A DNA stretch of 64,000 nt from Chlorops oryzae (GCA_020466095.1 JAIPUU010000373.1:1-64000); one strand, 5' to 3'; counted from the first letter of the stretch, positions 11,436 through 23,870 are shown. Numbers and translations: made by a program. The notes: generated from the letters alone by a model not told the origin.

Positions 11436-12705
11436 GCATGGTGTTTTTGAGTTTGAGAATGTGATTTCAAGTGATGAACTTAAACAGGTGAACTAGATTA
11501 AGTTCCTGCCTAGGAACTATAGTGTGCTTTGATTTTTGTACAGATTTTTTTTTTTTTGTATTTGAGATGTAGAAAGATATCAAAGTAAGTTCTATAAGTT
11601 GTATTAAAAGATATACATTTTTTTTGCGTAATTCCTACTCAGGACAGTTATTACATAAACATGTGCAATATTTGCATGTCAAATTGTACAGCAGTGCTAT
11701 TGCACACTGCTGCACTGTTGCTGACAGTGTTTAAAAACTTTAAATGTTTGTCACTGCTTTTGCTACTGCTTAAACTTATGCTTATGAATTCAATAGTCGC
11801 AGTCAAAGCAGAATCAAGGCGTATTAACAAGGTGGGTGTTAATATCAAATTTGTTTTCTTCTTCCTGAAACTAAACTGTCAAAACTCTATGAAATTTTTT
11901 TTGAAATTTTAGTTTCTTTGCAACAACAAAGCAATGTGTTTGTTTTAGATTTGTTTTTCTTGTTATAGAACGGATATCATCTTATCAAATACACCTTGAG
12001 CAGAATAACAAAAATAGAATAATTCCAAAGTTATAGCAGCAGCAATTTTTTTTCATTTCGATGTAATTTTGTAGGCTGATTCTGCTGTAAATTCAGTTTT
12101 GGGCGGCAATGTCGCGAAATACACAGAATGACAGAAGTTTTTTTAAAACGATGTCGATTGTTTTGCTATAATTTAAAAAGAAATCGAAATTGAAATTTAA
12201 TGAGACTGTATTATATAAATATAGACAGATATATAGATCAATATTGTTCATTGTCATCTTGGTCTTGGAAGAACAGCAAATTATCTTCAGCAGGTTCGAG
12301 GAAGCTAGGATTTAGCTTTACTAGCAATATGTTCTCTGTAGTGCATCTTCACTTTTGTTGAAGGGCTTACCGAAGACGTTTCCGTATTGAAAATTGTATT
12401 TTTATTATGCAGTCTCATTAATCGCGCTTTTAAGTAAGAAACTATATTTTTTTTAACTTATTTTTGCATGTTTTACATATAGCAAAACCCTCGCCATCGT
12501 TATCAAAAAAATTTCAAATATTATATTGCTTATTTTGCGCCATTGAAAATGGAATTAACAGCAGAAATTACAAATTTACAACATTTATAAATGAATCGAA
12601 AAAATGTTATTCGCCTTAACTTCGGAATTTTTTGAAAATTTCAGTCTGTGAAAAAAAAAAAAAGAACAGTCGAAGCAGTCGGTTTTGAAGTGCTTTCGAA
12701 ATTTT

Positions 12706-12840
12706 ATATGCCTGCCACAACGTAGATCGAAATTGAGCAATTTCAAAAAATTTCAGAACAAATTTGAATTTGAAATTGAGGCAATTTCAATTTTGTTCTG
12801 AAATTGAGCAATTTCGATCTACGTGTGGCAGGCATATTAT
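12706..12840. repeat. Palindrome with about 48-bp arms
   Basis: TATGCCTGCCACAACGTAGA then TCGAAATTGAGCAATTTC on the left, and its inverse ending TCTACGTGTGGCAGGCATAT on the right. The interior is made of AATTTCAATTT-type words. Probably a solo foldback MITE. Confidence 0.75.
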
Positions 12841-13250
12841 TGTATGTTCGAAATCAAGGTGTAGGCAATTCGGCAACAACTACAACTCTAACAAAAACAT
12901 CATAGAATCGGCATTGTCAAACGAAACGGGAATGTCAAAATCGGTTTAGTTATAAGTGAACAAAAATTTTGAAAAAAATTTGAAAACAAACACATTTTGA
13001 GAAGGATTTTTTTTGAAATTCGAGTTTCAGAATTAAAAGTAACGTCAATGAAAAATCGAAGCAAACACCAAAGTTTCGAAAAACTTTATTTGTCAAAAAA
13101 TGAATAAGAACAAGCATGAATATCTATTGCATACACCTTTTTAAAATACACCTTGGTTTCGAAATCAATAGTGGTACTCATGCAGCTTGCAAATTGTGGT
13201 AAATGAGAAATTTGTCACACAACTGTCAAAATTTATATGAAAAATTTAAG

Positions 13251-13293
13251 ATGGGAAAGGCTGCGAAGGCATTTGCGAAACTGCATGAGTGCC
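13251..13293 (+). repeat. Dispersed repeat, shared with 8061-8105
   Basis: Second copy of the GATGGGAAA...GCTGCATGAG word described at 8061. Confidence 0.6.
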
Positions 13294-13444
13294 CACTAAT
13301 GTGTATTTAACAAGGTGATATCAAATATTACAACAAAAACAAACACATTGCTTTGTTGTTGCAAATAGACTAAACATTCATTCTAAAAATTTCATATAAT
13401 TTGAAATTTTAGATTCAGTTGTTTTCTTGTTGTAAAAATTGATA

Positions 13445-13793
13445 CAGTCGAATCTGGATGTATGAATTAATTTTTGCACGTTCTGTTCATTGTATCAAGA
13501 TTGTTCGTATTTGCGATATCGAATGTTTTGTTCATTATATACAGGCCCCTAGAGAGAAATTTTGGGGCCCGGGGGATTTTTCCGGGGTCCCCCTCACAAA
13601 AAAACGCGACAAAAAAAAGTCACATACCCAATTTTGGGCCCTTTCATAAAGCACGGGCCCGGGGGAAAAATCCCCATTTTCGACCCACCTCTTTACAGGC
13701 CTGATTATTTAGAAAAGTCCCTGTAACAAAAAGCGTTTCACCTATTTCGAGCTGTCCATTATTTCAAGGAATCGTTATCCCCAGATTCGACTG
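13445..13793. mobile_element. pogo/Tc1-like MITE with TA duplication
   Basis: TIRs CAGTCGAATCTGG on the left and CCAGATTCGACTG on the right, each flanked by TA (13443-13444 and 13794-13795). The CAGTCGAA... form resembles pogo-superfamily ends. A hAT MITE is nested in it (13542-13703). Confidence 0.7.
13542..13703. mobile_element. hAT-type MITE nested in the pogo-like MITE
   Basis: Ends CAGGCCCCTAGAGAG and the inverse of CAGGCCTGTAAAGAG. Flanks ATTATATA (13534-13541) and ATTATTTA (13704-13711) form an 8-bp duplication with one mismatch. Interior rich in GGGGCCCGGGGG. Confidence 0.7.
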
Positions 13794-15499
13794 TATCACC
13801 TTGTTAAATACACCTTGGTTCGAAATGTTCAGAGATCGATTTTTTCGATTTTTGCTTTGACTGCGACTGTTGAATTTTCAGAAGCAAAAGTTTAAGCAGC
13901 ACATCAATTTTGGATTTTGAAAATTTTGAATAGCACAGTAAAGCAATAATATTACGAATTTTGCTAACTTTGACTGCAGCTTTTTAATCACTGCTCCAGG
14001 ATCACTGCACTCATTGATTTTTATGGTTTAAATTAATGGTGTAATTTTTTTTTTTAATTGTGCTCAGGAGCAGCAAGAGGTCAAGAATAATAAGACAAAT
14101 CATTAGGAAAAGGCATATTTTTAAAAGAGAATTATTTTGTAGCATCAAAGTGAAGGCGTTTTAGTCTCTTGTCAAGAATGGTCCAACACACATCAAAAGT
14201 TGTTTGGTCTTTTGTTCTTTCAAATATCGGATATGTAGATTGAATTTTTGGAAGAATTTTTTTTTTTTTTTTAATTGTTTTTTTCCATTTAGGGACTGGT
14301 AATATAAAAAATAATAACTTATTTCATTTGTTTAACATAACTCCCTTATTCATAATCAAATTTTAACTTTAAACCATTGTTTAAGTTCAGTTTTTATATG
14401 AAAATTTGACATTTAAACAATGTTTTAGCATTCAATTAAAGAAATTTTGTTCGAGCTTAAGGTCCAAGGTTTTAGTTTTAAAATTTATTATGAATAACGG
14501 GGTAAATGTTTTGCATAATCACGTCTCTTAAAAAAAAAAAAAAAATTAATTAGTCTTGAAAGCAATGAAGCATATTTACCATTTTTTCCTTTTTTGTTAA
14601 TTAAGGCTCTAGGGTTTTAAGTAAAAACATAAGAAGCATTGTAAAGATGGGAAGATAAACAGTTCTCGATCACCATTTTCTTGTTAAGTAATTTTAATTC
14701 GAAAATAAAAAAATAAAAAAAAATTAGAAAAGATTTTGACCACACAAAGTAAACGAATGCATCGTTTTGTTCTTATACTAATTTCTCAAAAGTTCGTATT
14801 AAAGATTGATTTCATTCGAAATGGTGTGTCAAATCTTTTATAACTTATGATATGTAATTATGAACAAAGTATTTTTGGGGTCCATCAACTCACTGCCTCC
14901 CCGTGGCGGACCCTGGGCAATTATAATTGTTAACACATTCGCACCTATAACTTACCTTGTTTAACGAACTGTTAAATCGCCGGACCCGAAACGGCATGAC
15001 TTAGAACACTTTTTTTTGCTAGTGTTTATGAAAGCTTCATAAAGTGAACTCAAAAAATCCTTTAAAACTATTAACATAAAGCATGGCAAGCTACGGTAAG
15101 AAACATTCACAAGCGTCAACTGTTTTTCAAACCGATTTGAAACTATCGATGATTTATACGATTGAAGCTAGTGAACGGAGAAAAAAAAGTAGCGATTTGA
15201 AAATGATAGGACTCAACACACTTCGAACTTTCAAAACGTTTTTGGAACCGGTTTATGGATGCGTTCTGATTAAAGCAGTTTCAATCAAACCGGCATATGG
15301 GTCCGTATAAACGTGGTAACTACTGTCATTATCAGGCATTCTCTAGAAATCGAATCTTTTTCGAGTCGAAATTCAATTTAAAATCGAATGAATCAGTTTC
15401 GGGTGCTCTAGAGATCGAATATTTTATGTGGATGCAAAATGAATTCAAAATGAATTTAAACAAATGCTTACTGAGACTTTAGAGAAAAATTTAAATAAA
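13794..15499. other. Intergenic
   Basis: AT-rich, with T or A tracts near 14046, 14262 and 14529. I see no gene. The 75-codon frame at 15083-15310 starts plausibly (AGCATGGC) but has no recognisable domain. Confidence 0.4.
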
Positions 15500-15686
15500 A
15501 ACAAGTAAAGAAGTTTACATCGGCAAAGCCGATTGCACACATACCTTTTCCTCAGCCTAAAATATGTTAAAACATTACCTTAACGAAAATTCCTGCCGTT
15601 TCGTTGTTCTAGCTTGGATATCTATTTATACCTTATCTGTACTTCGATTTAGCTTCTAAAACTCGAGATTATTATTAAGCAAAAAA

Positions 15687-18545
15687 ATTTCGCGAATGGT
15701 GGTCATGGTCAAATTTTAACCGTTAGAGGACAATATGTCTAGCTGCGACTCAATTCAAAATAGTGAAAATCAAATTTTCGCGAATTTCGCGGATGGTGGT
15801 CTTGATCAAATTTTAACCCTTAGAGGACATTTTGTTTAGCTGTGAAATACTCAATTCAAAATAGTGAAAATCAGGTTTTCGCGAATTTCGCGGATGGTGG
15901 TCTTGATCAAATTTTAACCCTTAGAGGACATTTTGTTTAACTGCGAAATACTCAATTCAAAATAGTGAAAATCAAATTTTCGCGAATTTCGCGGATGGTG
16001 GTCTTGATCAAATTTTAACCCTTAGAGGAAATTTAGTTTAGCTGCGAAATACTCACTTCAAAATAGTGAAAATCAAATTTTTGCGAATTTCGCGGATGGT
16101 GGTCTTGATCAAATTTTAACCCTTAGAGGACATTTTGTTTGCTGCGAAATACTCAATTAAAAATAGTGAAAATCAGGTTTTCGCGAATTTCGCGGATGGT
16201 GGTCTTGATCAAATTTTAACCCTTAGAGGACATTTTGTTTAGCTGTGAAATACTCAATTCAAAATAGTGAAAATCAGGTTTTCGCGAATTTCGCGGATGG
16301 TGGTCTTGATCAAATTTTAACCCTTAGAGGAAATTTAGTTTAACTGCGAAATACTCACTTCAAAATAGTGAAAATCAAATTTTTGCGAATTTCGCGGATG
16401 GTGGTCTTGATCAAATTTTAACCCTTAGAGGAAATTTAGTTTAGCTGCGAAATACTCAATTCAAAATAGTGAAAATCATTTTTTCGCGAATTTCGCGGAT
16501 GGTGGTCTTGATCAAATTTTAACCCTTAGAGGACATTTTGTTTAGCTGCGAAATACTCAATTAAAAATAGTGAAAATCAGGTTTTCGCGAATTTCGCGGA
16601 TGGTGGTCTTGATCAAATTTTAACCCTTAGAGGACATTTTGTTTAGCTGTGAAATACTCAATTCAAAATAGTGAAAATCAAATTTTTGCGAATTTCGCGG
16701 ATGGTGGTCTTGATCAAATTTTAACCCTTAGAGGACATTTTGTTTAGCTGCGAAATACTCAATTAAAAATAGTGAAAATCAGGTTTTCGCGAATTTCGCG
16801 GATGGTGGTCTTGATCAAATTTTAACCCTTAGAGGACATTTTGTTTAACTGCGAAATACTCAATTCAAAACTAGTGAAAATCAAATTTTCGCGAATTTCG
16901 CGGATGGTGGTCTTGATCAAATTTTAACCCTTAGAGGAAATTTAGTTTAGCTGCGAAATACTCACTTCAAAATAGTGAAAATCAAATTTTCGCGAATTTC
17001 GCGGATGGTGGTCTTGATCAAATTTTAACCCTTAGAGGAAATTTAGTTTAGCTGCGAAATACTCACTTCAAAATAGTGAAAATCAAATTTTTGCGAATTT
17101 CGCGGATGGTGGTCTTGATCAAATTTTAACCCTTAGAGGACATTTTGTTTAGCTGCGAAATACTCAATTAAAAATAGTGAAAATCAGGTTTTCGCGAATT
17201 TCGCGGATGGTGGTCTTGATCAAATTTTAACCCTTAGAGGACATTTTGTTTAGCTGTGAAATACTCAATTCAAAATAGTGAAAATCAGGTTTTCGCGAAT
17301 TTCGCGGATGGTGGTCTTGATCAAATTTTAACCCTTAGAGGAAATTTAGTTTAGCTGCGAAATACTCACTTCAAAATAGTGAAAATCAAATTTTCGCGAA
17401 TTTCGCGGATGGTGGTCTTGATCAAATTTTAACCCTTAGAGGACATTTTGTTTAGCTGTGAAATACTCAATTCAAAATAGTGAAAATCAGGTTTTCGCGA
17501 ATTTCGCGGATGGTGGTCTTGATCAAATTTTAACCCTTAGAGGACATTTTGTTTAACTGCGAAATACTCAATTCAAAATAGTGAAAATCAAATTTTCGCG
17601 AAATTTCGCGGATGGTGGTCTTGGATCAAATTTTAACCCTTAGAGGAGAATTTAGTTTAGCTGCGAAATACTCACTCAGAAATAGTGAAAATCAAATATT
17701 TTGCGAATTATCGCGAGATGTTGTGGTCTTGATCAAATTTTAACCCTTAGAGGACATTTTGTTTAGCTGCGAAATAGCTCAATTAAAAATAGTGAAAATC
17801 AGGTTTTCGCGAATTTCGCGGATGTGGTCTTGATCAAATTTTAACCCTTAGAGGACATTTTGTTTTGAAACTGCGAAATACTCAATTCAAAACTAGTGAA
17901 AATCAAATTTATCGCGAATTTCGCGGATGGTGGTCTTGATCAAATTTAACCCTTAGAGGAAAATTTAGTTTAGCTGCGAAATACTCACTTCAAAATAGTG
18001 AAAATCAAATTTTCGCGAATTTCGCGGATGGTGGTCTTGATCAAAATTTTAACCCTTAGAGGAAATTTAGTTTAGCTGCGAAATACTCACTTCAAAATAG
18101 TGAAAATCAAATTTTTGCGATTTCGCGGATGGTGGTCTTGATCAAATTTTAACCCTTAGAGGACATTTTGTTTAGCTGCGAAATACTCAATTAAAAATAG
18201 TGAAAATCAGGTTTTCGCGAATTTCGCGGATGGTGGTCTTGATCAAATTTTAACCCTTAGAGGACATTTTGTTTAGCTGCGAAATACTCAATTCAAACTA
18301 GTGAAAATCAAATTTTCGCGAATTTCGCGGATGGTGGTCTTGATCAAATTTTAACCCTTAGAGGAAATTTAGTTTAGCTGCGAAATACTCACTTCAAAAT
18401 AGTGAAAATCAAATTTTCGCGAATTTCGCGGATGGTGCTCTTGATCAAATTTTAACCCTTAGAGGACATTTTGTTTAGCTGCGAAATACTCAATTCAAAA
18501 TAGTGAAAATCAATTTTTGCGAATTTCGCGAAATGTGGTCATGGT
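15687..18545. repeat. 101-bp tandem array (about 28 units) with higher-order structure
   Basis: The word CTTGATCAAATTTTAACCCT recurs at 15801, 15902, 16003 and on at 101-bp spacing. Each unit contains the palindrome CGCGAATTTCGCG. Units fall into variant classes by GAGGACATTTTGTTT against GAGGAAATTTAGTTT, TCAATTCAAAA/TCAATTAAAAA/TCACTTCAAAA, and TCAGGTTTTCGCG against TCAAATTTTCGCG or TTTTTGCG. Single-base insertions cluster in 17600-17960. Confidence 0.92.
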
Positions 18546-18966
18546 CAAAATTTATCCATAATGGACGACTTTATTTGGCGGCAAAATACACAATCAGAAG
18601 AAGCAAAAAAATAATTTTGTTTTCAGATATGAGAATAAGAGAAAGAGTGTTTTTTTCTATTGTGTAGAATGATGACCATAGTTATAGCGATGTCGCAATT
18701 TTTTTTCAGCGAAAGCTTAAGTCTACATAGTAGCTATACACACACCAAATTTCAATAAGCTGGGATGTATAGTAAAAAAGTTATCCAGGAAAAACGTTAA
18801 AAATCGTGATTTTTGAAACTTCTGAACCACTTCCCACGACCCAAGAAGGGACTACGAAAAAAATGTGTATGCAGTTTTTCGGACATTTACCTGGTTGAAG
18901 TCCATGCCAAATTTCAATATGATATCTTTATGGCTTGGGAGTAAATTACGAAAACTAAAGTGTGAC

Positions 18967-18967
18967 C

Positions 18968-19013
<46 letters not shown>
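18967..19013. repeat. (CAGA)n microsatellite
   Basis: About 12 CAGA units inside the DINE-1-like element; the matching tracts elsewhere are at about 906-955, 22554-22588 and 50790-50862. Confidence 0.9.
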
Positions 19014-19014
<1 letters not shown>

Positions 19015-19507
19015 TGGCTAGATCGATTCCTCTTGTCACCCTGATCAAGAATATATATAATATGTCTATATCTACCGCGACTCCTTTGGTATGTTACATA
19101 CACCGTGCCAAACTTAATATACCCTTTCCTTCGGAAAAGGTATAATAAAAAGCAATTTTTCAAAATGTTGGGAGTTCGAGCTCTTGTAGCAACCGAAAAT
19201 TACAGCCAATAAAATAAAAAAAATTAATAAATAAATAAACAGGCGGGTTTTGAGAAATTTCAGCAATCTGCTAGGGTTGAATGAGTCCTAACAACTCCTA
19301 ACACCACCCGTCAAATTATCATAAATTCAAAGCTATTTTCAGTTGGCCTGCACTGCATAATATTTGTGGATTGTACACAGTACACAATCCAGATATCGAA
19401 GATGTTCACTTTCGCGAGAACCATGAAGAACTTAGTGAAATGTCGGTCAATAGAGAAGGGAATACGACAAAGGATGACATAGCCAAAAGTTCGTGTGAAT
19501 AGTATTT

Positions 19508-19942
19508 GGGCCAAAATTCTTTTTAATGCCTTAACTTCTGTCCCTGTCAACGAAATTCAGTTTTTTAAAAGGAGCAAACCAAATTAATAAAAAATTAGTT
19601 TTAACAAAAAATTTATGAATAACGAAATAAAATACTCTAGTCGAATTGAAAAAAATCAATTATTACCAAAACTCATTTTTTTTCCTTTGCAAATTACGGT
19701 AACATTGTTGTCTTATCTTCTCTTGTCTTGCCAAACAAGACAACAATGTTACTGTAATTTGCGAGTAAACAAGATGGAAGTTTGGTAACATTCGATTTTT
19801 TCCAATTGAACTAGAGTATTTTATTTCGTTATTAATAAATTTTTTGGTAAAATTATTTGTTATTAATTTGATTTGCTCTTTTACGAACACTGAATTTCGT
19901 TGACAGCGGCAGAAATTTAGGCATTAAAAATAATTTTGGCCC
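19508..19942. mobile_element. Foldback (fully palindromic) MITE, 435 bp
   Basis: Outer ends GGGCCAAAATTCTTTTTAAT and the inverse of GGGCCAAAATTATTTTTAAT; most of the length is an imperfect hairpin with a second perfect core (GCAAATTACGGTAACATTGT against its inverse) at 19689-19765. It is flanked by ATTT on both sides. The duplicated copy of this region (around 23060) reads straight through without it, giving an empty site. Confidence 0.85.
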
Positions 19943-20050
19943 ATTTAACATATATTTAAAAAAAATGCAGAGCAAAATAAATATATGCGTTAAACATTCA
20001 TCATTTCCTAGTTTATTATATACCAAACTGAAATAACAAAAAATTCGACC

Positions 20051-20432
20051 TTAAGGCTGGGCGCCGAATACTCAATTTTCAGTTGGCCAATTTTAAGTTG
20101 TGTGTTTGTGGCACACAGAAATATATGAGAGAGCGCCGACTTTCTAAATTTTTAGTTCACCCAATTAAAATTTGTGTTTTGCCACAAATTTTAAATTGCC
20201 CAATTGTGTTGTGTTACATTACGTCCATATGGGGCGCCGCACAATACTCAATTTTTAGTTGGTAGTGTTTCTATAAACACATGGTACCTAATAATTAAAA
20301 TATTATTATGAATAGATAATAAATTAATTGAATTGAAAGTAACAATTTTAAATTGTATAGTCGGCGCGCAGGAGCACTTTTACAACTAAAAATTGGCCAA
20401 CTAAAAGTTGAGTGGTCGGCGCTTGGCCTAAA
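20051..20432. mobile_element. MITE with about 45-bp TIRs
   Basis: Left TTAAGGCTGGGCGCCGAATA then CTCAATTTTCAGTTGGCCAA; right end is the inverse of TTAGGCCAAGCGCCGACCAC then TCAACTTTTAGTTGGCCAAT. The interior repeats CCCAATT/GGCCAATT words. Its left two thirds recur in the duplicate block at about 23178-23460, where the right arm is deleted. Confidence 0.75.
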
Positions 20433-20503
20433 AATAAGAAGTAGCATCACTAGCACCAGAAGTAGAAAAATCATGCGAAGACACATAATTCGTTCAAGCA
20501 CGG

Positions 20504-20899
20504 TTGACCAATCTCGACCGTGTTCTCAATACCACGGACAATTTTAAAAATCTCAAACAATGCTGGCCAATTGATTCTTCGGATGCAGTTATTACATATT
20601 CATTGAAAGGGCTCCCAATAGCTGCTACTGTGGCTACCTTGTCGCCCGTGATAAGGCTAGTTGCGGTTGCCTTGTGGCCCCCAGCAAAATTTTATCTTGC
20701 AAAGAATTCTTGTGCTTACCCCTTCAAAATATTGAAAAAATATTTAATTGTGCTTCATGTTTTTTTGACGACTTTTAATTTCGACAAGAAATCAATTTTG
20801 AATTTGTATGGTGGCTATAAATTCACAAGATTTTATGGGATTCGATTTCTAGAGAAAGGCGATTTATTTCATTTCATTTTCAATCAGAATCGAAAATGA
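20504..20899 (+). other. Unrecognised open frame present in both duplicate blocks
   Basis: 131 codons, opening LTNLDRVLNTTDNFKNLKQC, with no domain I recognise. The parallel frame at 23465-23800 is almost identical over about 95 codons and then diverges by indels. Being inside a recent duplication, the similarity does not show selection. Could be non-coding. Confidence 0.2.
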
Positions 20900-21025
20900 T
20901 TAAAATAAACGGCATGAAAATTTGATTTTATTGAATTGAACTTGAGAATTTCGTTCCTGACATCTTTGTAATTTGGAATTTTCCATTGTTTCCCGAATAG
21001 GAAAAATTAAAGCAAAAAAAATCAT

Positions 21026-22716
21026 TTTCGCGAATTTCGCGGATGGTGGTCTTGATCAAATTTTAACCCTTAGAGGAAATTTAGTTTAGCTGCGAAATAC
21101 TCACTTCAAAATAGTGAAAATCAAATTTTGCGAATTTCGCGGATGGTGGTCTTGATCAAATTTTAACCCTTAGAGGACATTTTGTTTAGCTGGAAATACT
21201 CAATTAAAATAGTAAAATCAGGTTTTCGCGAATTTCGCGGATGGTGGTCTTGATCAAATTTTAACCCTTAGAGGACATTTTGTTTAACTGCGAAATACTC
21301 AATTCAAAATAGTGAAAATCAAATTTTCGCGAATTTCGCGGTGGTGGTCTTGATCAAAATTTTAACCCTTAGAGGAAATTTAGTTTAGCTGCGAAATACT
21401 CCTTCAAAATAGTGAAAATCAAATTTTGCGAATTTCGCGGATGGTGGTCTTGATCAAATTTTAACCCTTAGAGGACATTTTGTTTAGCTGGAAATACTCA
21501 ATTAAAATAGTGAAAATCAGGTTTTCGCGAATTTCGCGGATGGTGGTCTTGATCAAATTTTAACCCTTAGAGGACATTTTGTTTAACTGCGAAATACTCA
21601 ATTCAAATAGTGAAAATCAAATTTTCGCGAATTTCGCGGATGGTGGTCTTGATCAAATTTTAACCCTTAGAGGAAATTTAGTTTAGCTGCGAAATACTCA
21701 TTCAAATAGTGAAAATCAATTTTGCGAATTTCGCGGATGGTGGTCTTGATCAAATTTTAACCCTTAGAGGACATTTTGTTTAGCTGCGAAATACTCAATT
21801 AAAATAGTGAAAATCAGGTTTTCGCGAATTTCGCGGATGGTGGTCTTGATCAAAATTTTAACCCTTAGAGGACATTTTGTTTAACTGCGAAATACTCAAT
21901 TCAAACTAGTGAAAATCAAATTTTCGCGAATTTCGCGGATGGTGGTCTTGATCAAATTTTAACCCTTAGAGGAAATTTAGTTTAGCGCGAAATACTCACT
22001 TCAAAATAGTGAAAACAAATTTTCGCGAATTTCGCGGATGGTGCTCTTATCAAATTTTAACCCTTAGGGACATTTTGTTTAGCGGAAAACTCAATTCAAA
22101 ATAGTGAAAATCAATTTTTGCGAATTTCGCGAAGGTGGTCAATTTTTAACCTTAAGGACGATTTATTTGGCGGCAAAAACAAATCAGAAGAAGCAAAAAA
22201 AATAATTTTTGTATTCAGATATGAGAATAAGAGAAAGAGTGTTTTTTTCTATTGTTAAAATATGACCATAGTTATAGCGATGTCGCAATTTTTTTTTCAG
22301 CGAAAGCTTAAGTCTACATAGTAGCTATAACACACCAAATTTCAATAAGCTGGGATGTATAGTAAAAAAGTTATCAGAAAAACGTTAAAAATCGTGATTT
22401 TTGAAACTTCGAACCACTTCCCACACCCAAGAAGGGACTACGAAAAAAATGTGTATGCAGTTTTTCGGACATTTACCTGGTTTGAAGTCCAATGCAATTT
22501 CAATATGATATTTTCATGGCTTGGGAGTAAATTACGAAAAACTAAAGTGGACCGACAGACAGACAGACAGAAGACAGACAGACAGACATGGCTAGTCGAT
22601 TCCCTCTTGTCACCCTGACAAGAATATATATATATGTCTATATCTACCGCGACTCCTTTGGTATGTTACTACACCGTGCCAAACTTAAATACCCCTTTTC
22701 CTTCGGAAAAGGTATA
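21026..22716 (-). mobile_element. DINE-1-like element, truncated copy with about 11 array units
   Basis: Array 21026-22135, unique block 22190-22550, short (CAGA)n at 22554-22588, end CCTTTTCCTTCGGAAAAGGTATA at 22716. The ACTTGTT-side end is absent because the duplication begins inside the array. Confidence 0.8.
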
Positions 22717-23870
22717 AAAAAAAGCAATTTTTTCAAAATGTTGGGAGTTCGAGCTCTTTTGTAGCAACCGAAAATTACAGCCAATAAAATAAAAAAAATT
22801 AATAAATAAATAAACAGGCGGGTTTTGAGAAATTTCAGCAATCTGCTAGGGTTGAATAGTCCAACAACTCCTAACACCACCCGTCAAATTATCATAAATT
22901 CAAAGCTATTTTCGTTGGCCTGCACTGCATAATATTTGGATTGTACACAGTACACAATCCAGATATCGAAATGTTCCTTTCGCGAGAACCTGAAGAATTA
23001 GTGAAATGTCGGTCAATAGGAAGGGAATACGACAAAGGATGACATAGCCAAAAGTTCGTGTAATAGTATTTAAAAATATTTTTAAAAAATGCAGAGCAAA
23101 ATAAATTAATATATGCGTTAAACATTCATCATTTCCTAGTTTATTATATACCAAACTGAAACTAACAAAAATTCGACCTTAAGGCTGGGCGCCGAATACT
23201 CAATTTTCAGTTGGCCAATTTTAAGTTGTGTGTTTGTGGCACACAGAAATATATGAGAGAGGCCGAAACTTTCTAATTTTTAGTTCACCCAATTAAAAAT
23301 TTGTTTTTGCCACAAATTTTAAATTGCCCAATTGTGTTGTGTTACATACGTCCATATGGGGCGGCGCCGCACAATACTCAATTTTAGTTGGTAGTGTTCT
23401 ATAAACACATGGTACCTAGTAATTTTAAAAATTTATTATGTAAAAATTATTAAAATTAATTGAATTGACCAATCTCGACCGTGTTCTCAATACCACGGAC
23501 CATTTTAAAAATCTCAAACAATGCTGGCCAATTGATTCTTCGGATGCAGTTATTACATATTCATTGAAAGGGCTCCCAATAGCTGCTACTGTGGCTATCT
23601 TGTCGCCCGTGATAAGGCTAGTTGCGGTTGCCTTGTGGCCCCCAACAAAATTTTATCTTGCAAAGTATTCTTGTGCTTACCCCTTCAAAATATTGAAAAA
23701 ATATTTAATTGTGCTTCATGTTTTTTTGACGACTTTTAATTTCGACAAGACTTTGAAATGTATTTTTATTCACAAGATTTTATGGGGATTCGATTTCTAG
23801 AGAAAGGCGATTTATTCGATTTCATTTGTCAATTCGAATCGAAAATGATTAAAATAAAATCGGAGCATGA
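21026..23870. repeat. Segmental duplication, copy 2
   Basis: Direct repeat of 15687-20915, about 110 bp downstream. Apart from the large deletions it shows many single-base losses (for example around 22140-22160 and 22550-22620). Either real decay or poor consensus in a repeat. Confidence 0.88.

Larger units (their letters stand above)
11436..13444. other. Intergenic, nested inverted repeats
   Basis: No coding region. Several inverted relationships show layered foldback insertions: TTGCAACAACAAAGCAATGT at 11918-11940 against its inverse at 13341-13366, and the GCTTAAACTT/AGTCGCAGTCAAAGCA area at 11768-11810 against its inverse at 13855-13895. A poly-A run lies at 12651-12663. Confidence 0.55.
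15500..19144 (-). mobile_element. DINE-1-like element with a giant internal 101-bp array
   Basis: Minus-strand copy of the family at 50660-52203: left end AACAAGTAAAGAAG...ATCGGCAAAGCCGAT, right end CCTTTTCCTTCGGAAAAGGTATA. The conserved non-repeated block (ATATGAGAATAAGAG, AGCTGGGATGTATAGTAAAA, CCACTTCCCACGACCCAAGA) sits at 18590-18960, followed by the (CAGA)n tract. It differs from the 50.66 kb copy mainly in array size (about 28 units against about 7). Non-autonomous. Confidence 0.85.
15687..20915. repeat. Segmental duplication, copy 1
   Basis: The stretch from the 101-bp array through the DINE end, the AATCTGCTAGGGTTGAAT area, the TIR element and the TCGACCGTGTTCTCAATACC frame reappears in the same order and strand at 21026-23870. 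Copy 1 is longer because copy 2 has fewer array units and lacks the foldback MITE and the segment 20336-20506. Confidence 0.88.

Noticed and set aside
15687..18545. Regular repeat array that could suggest CRISPR
   Set aside because: Units are contiguous 101-bp tandem copies without spacers, inside a eukaryotic DINE-1-like element.
18852..19163. Frames rich in repeated CLSV or TDRQ across the (GTCT)n tracts
   Set aside because: Pure translation of a tetranucleotide microsatellite within DINE-1-like elements; the same at 50616-51018 and 62593-62829.
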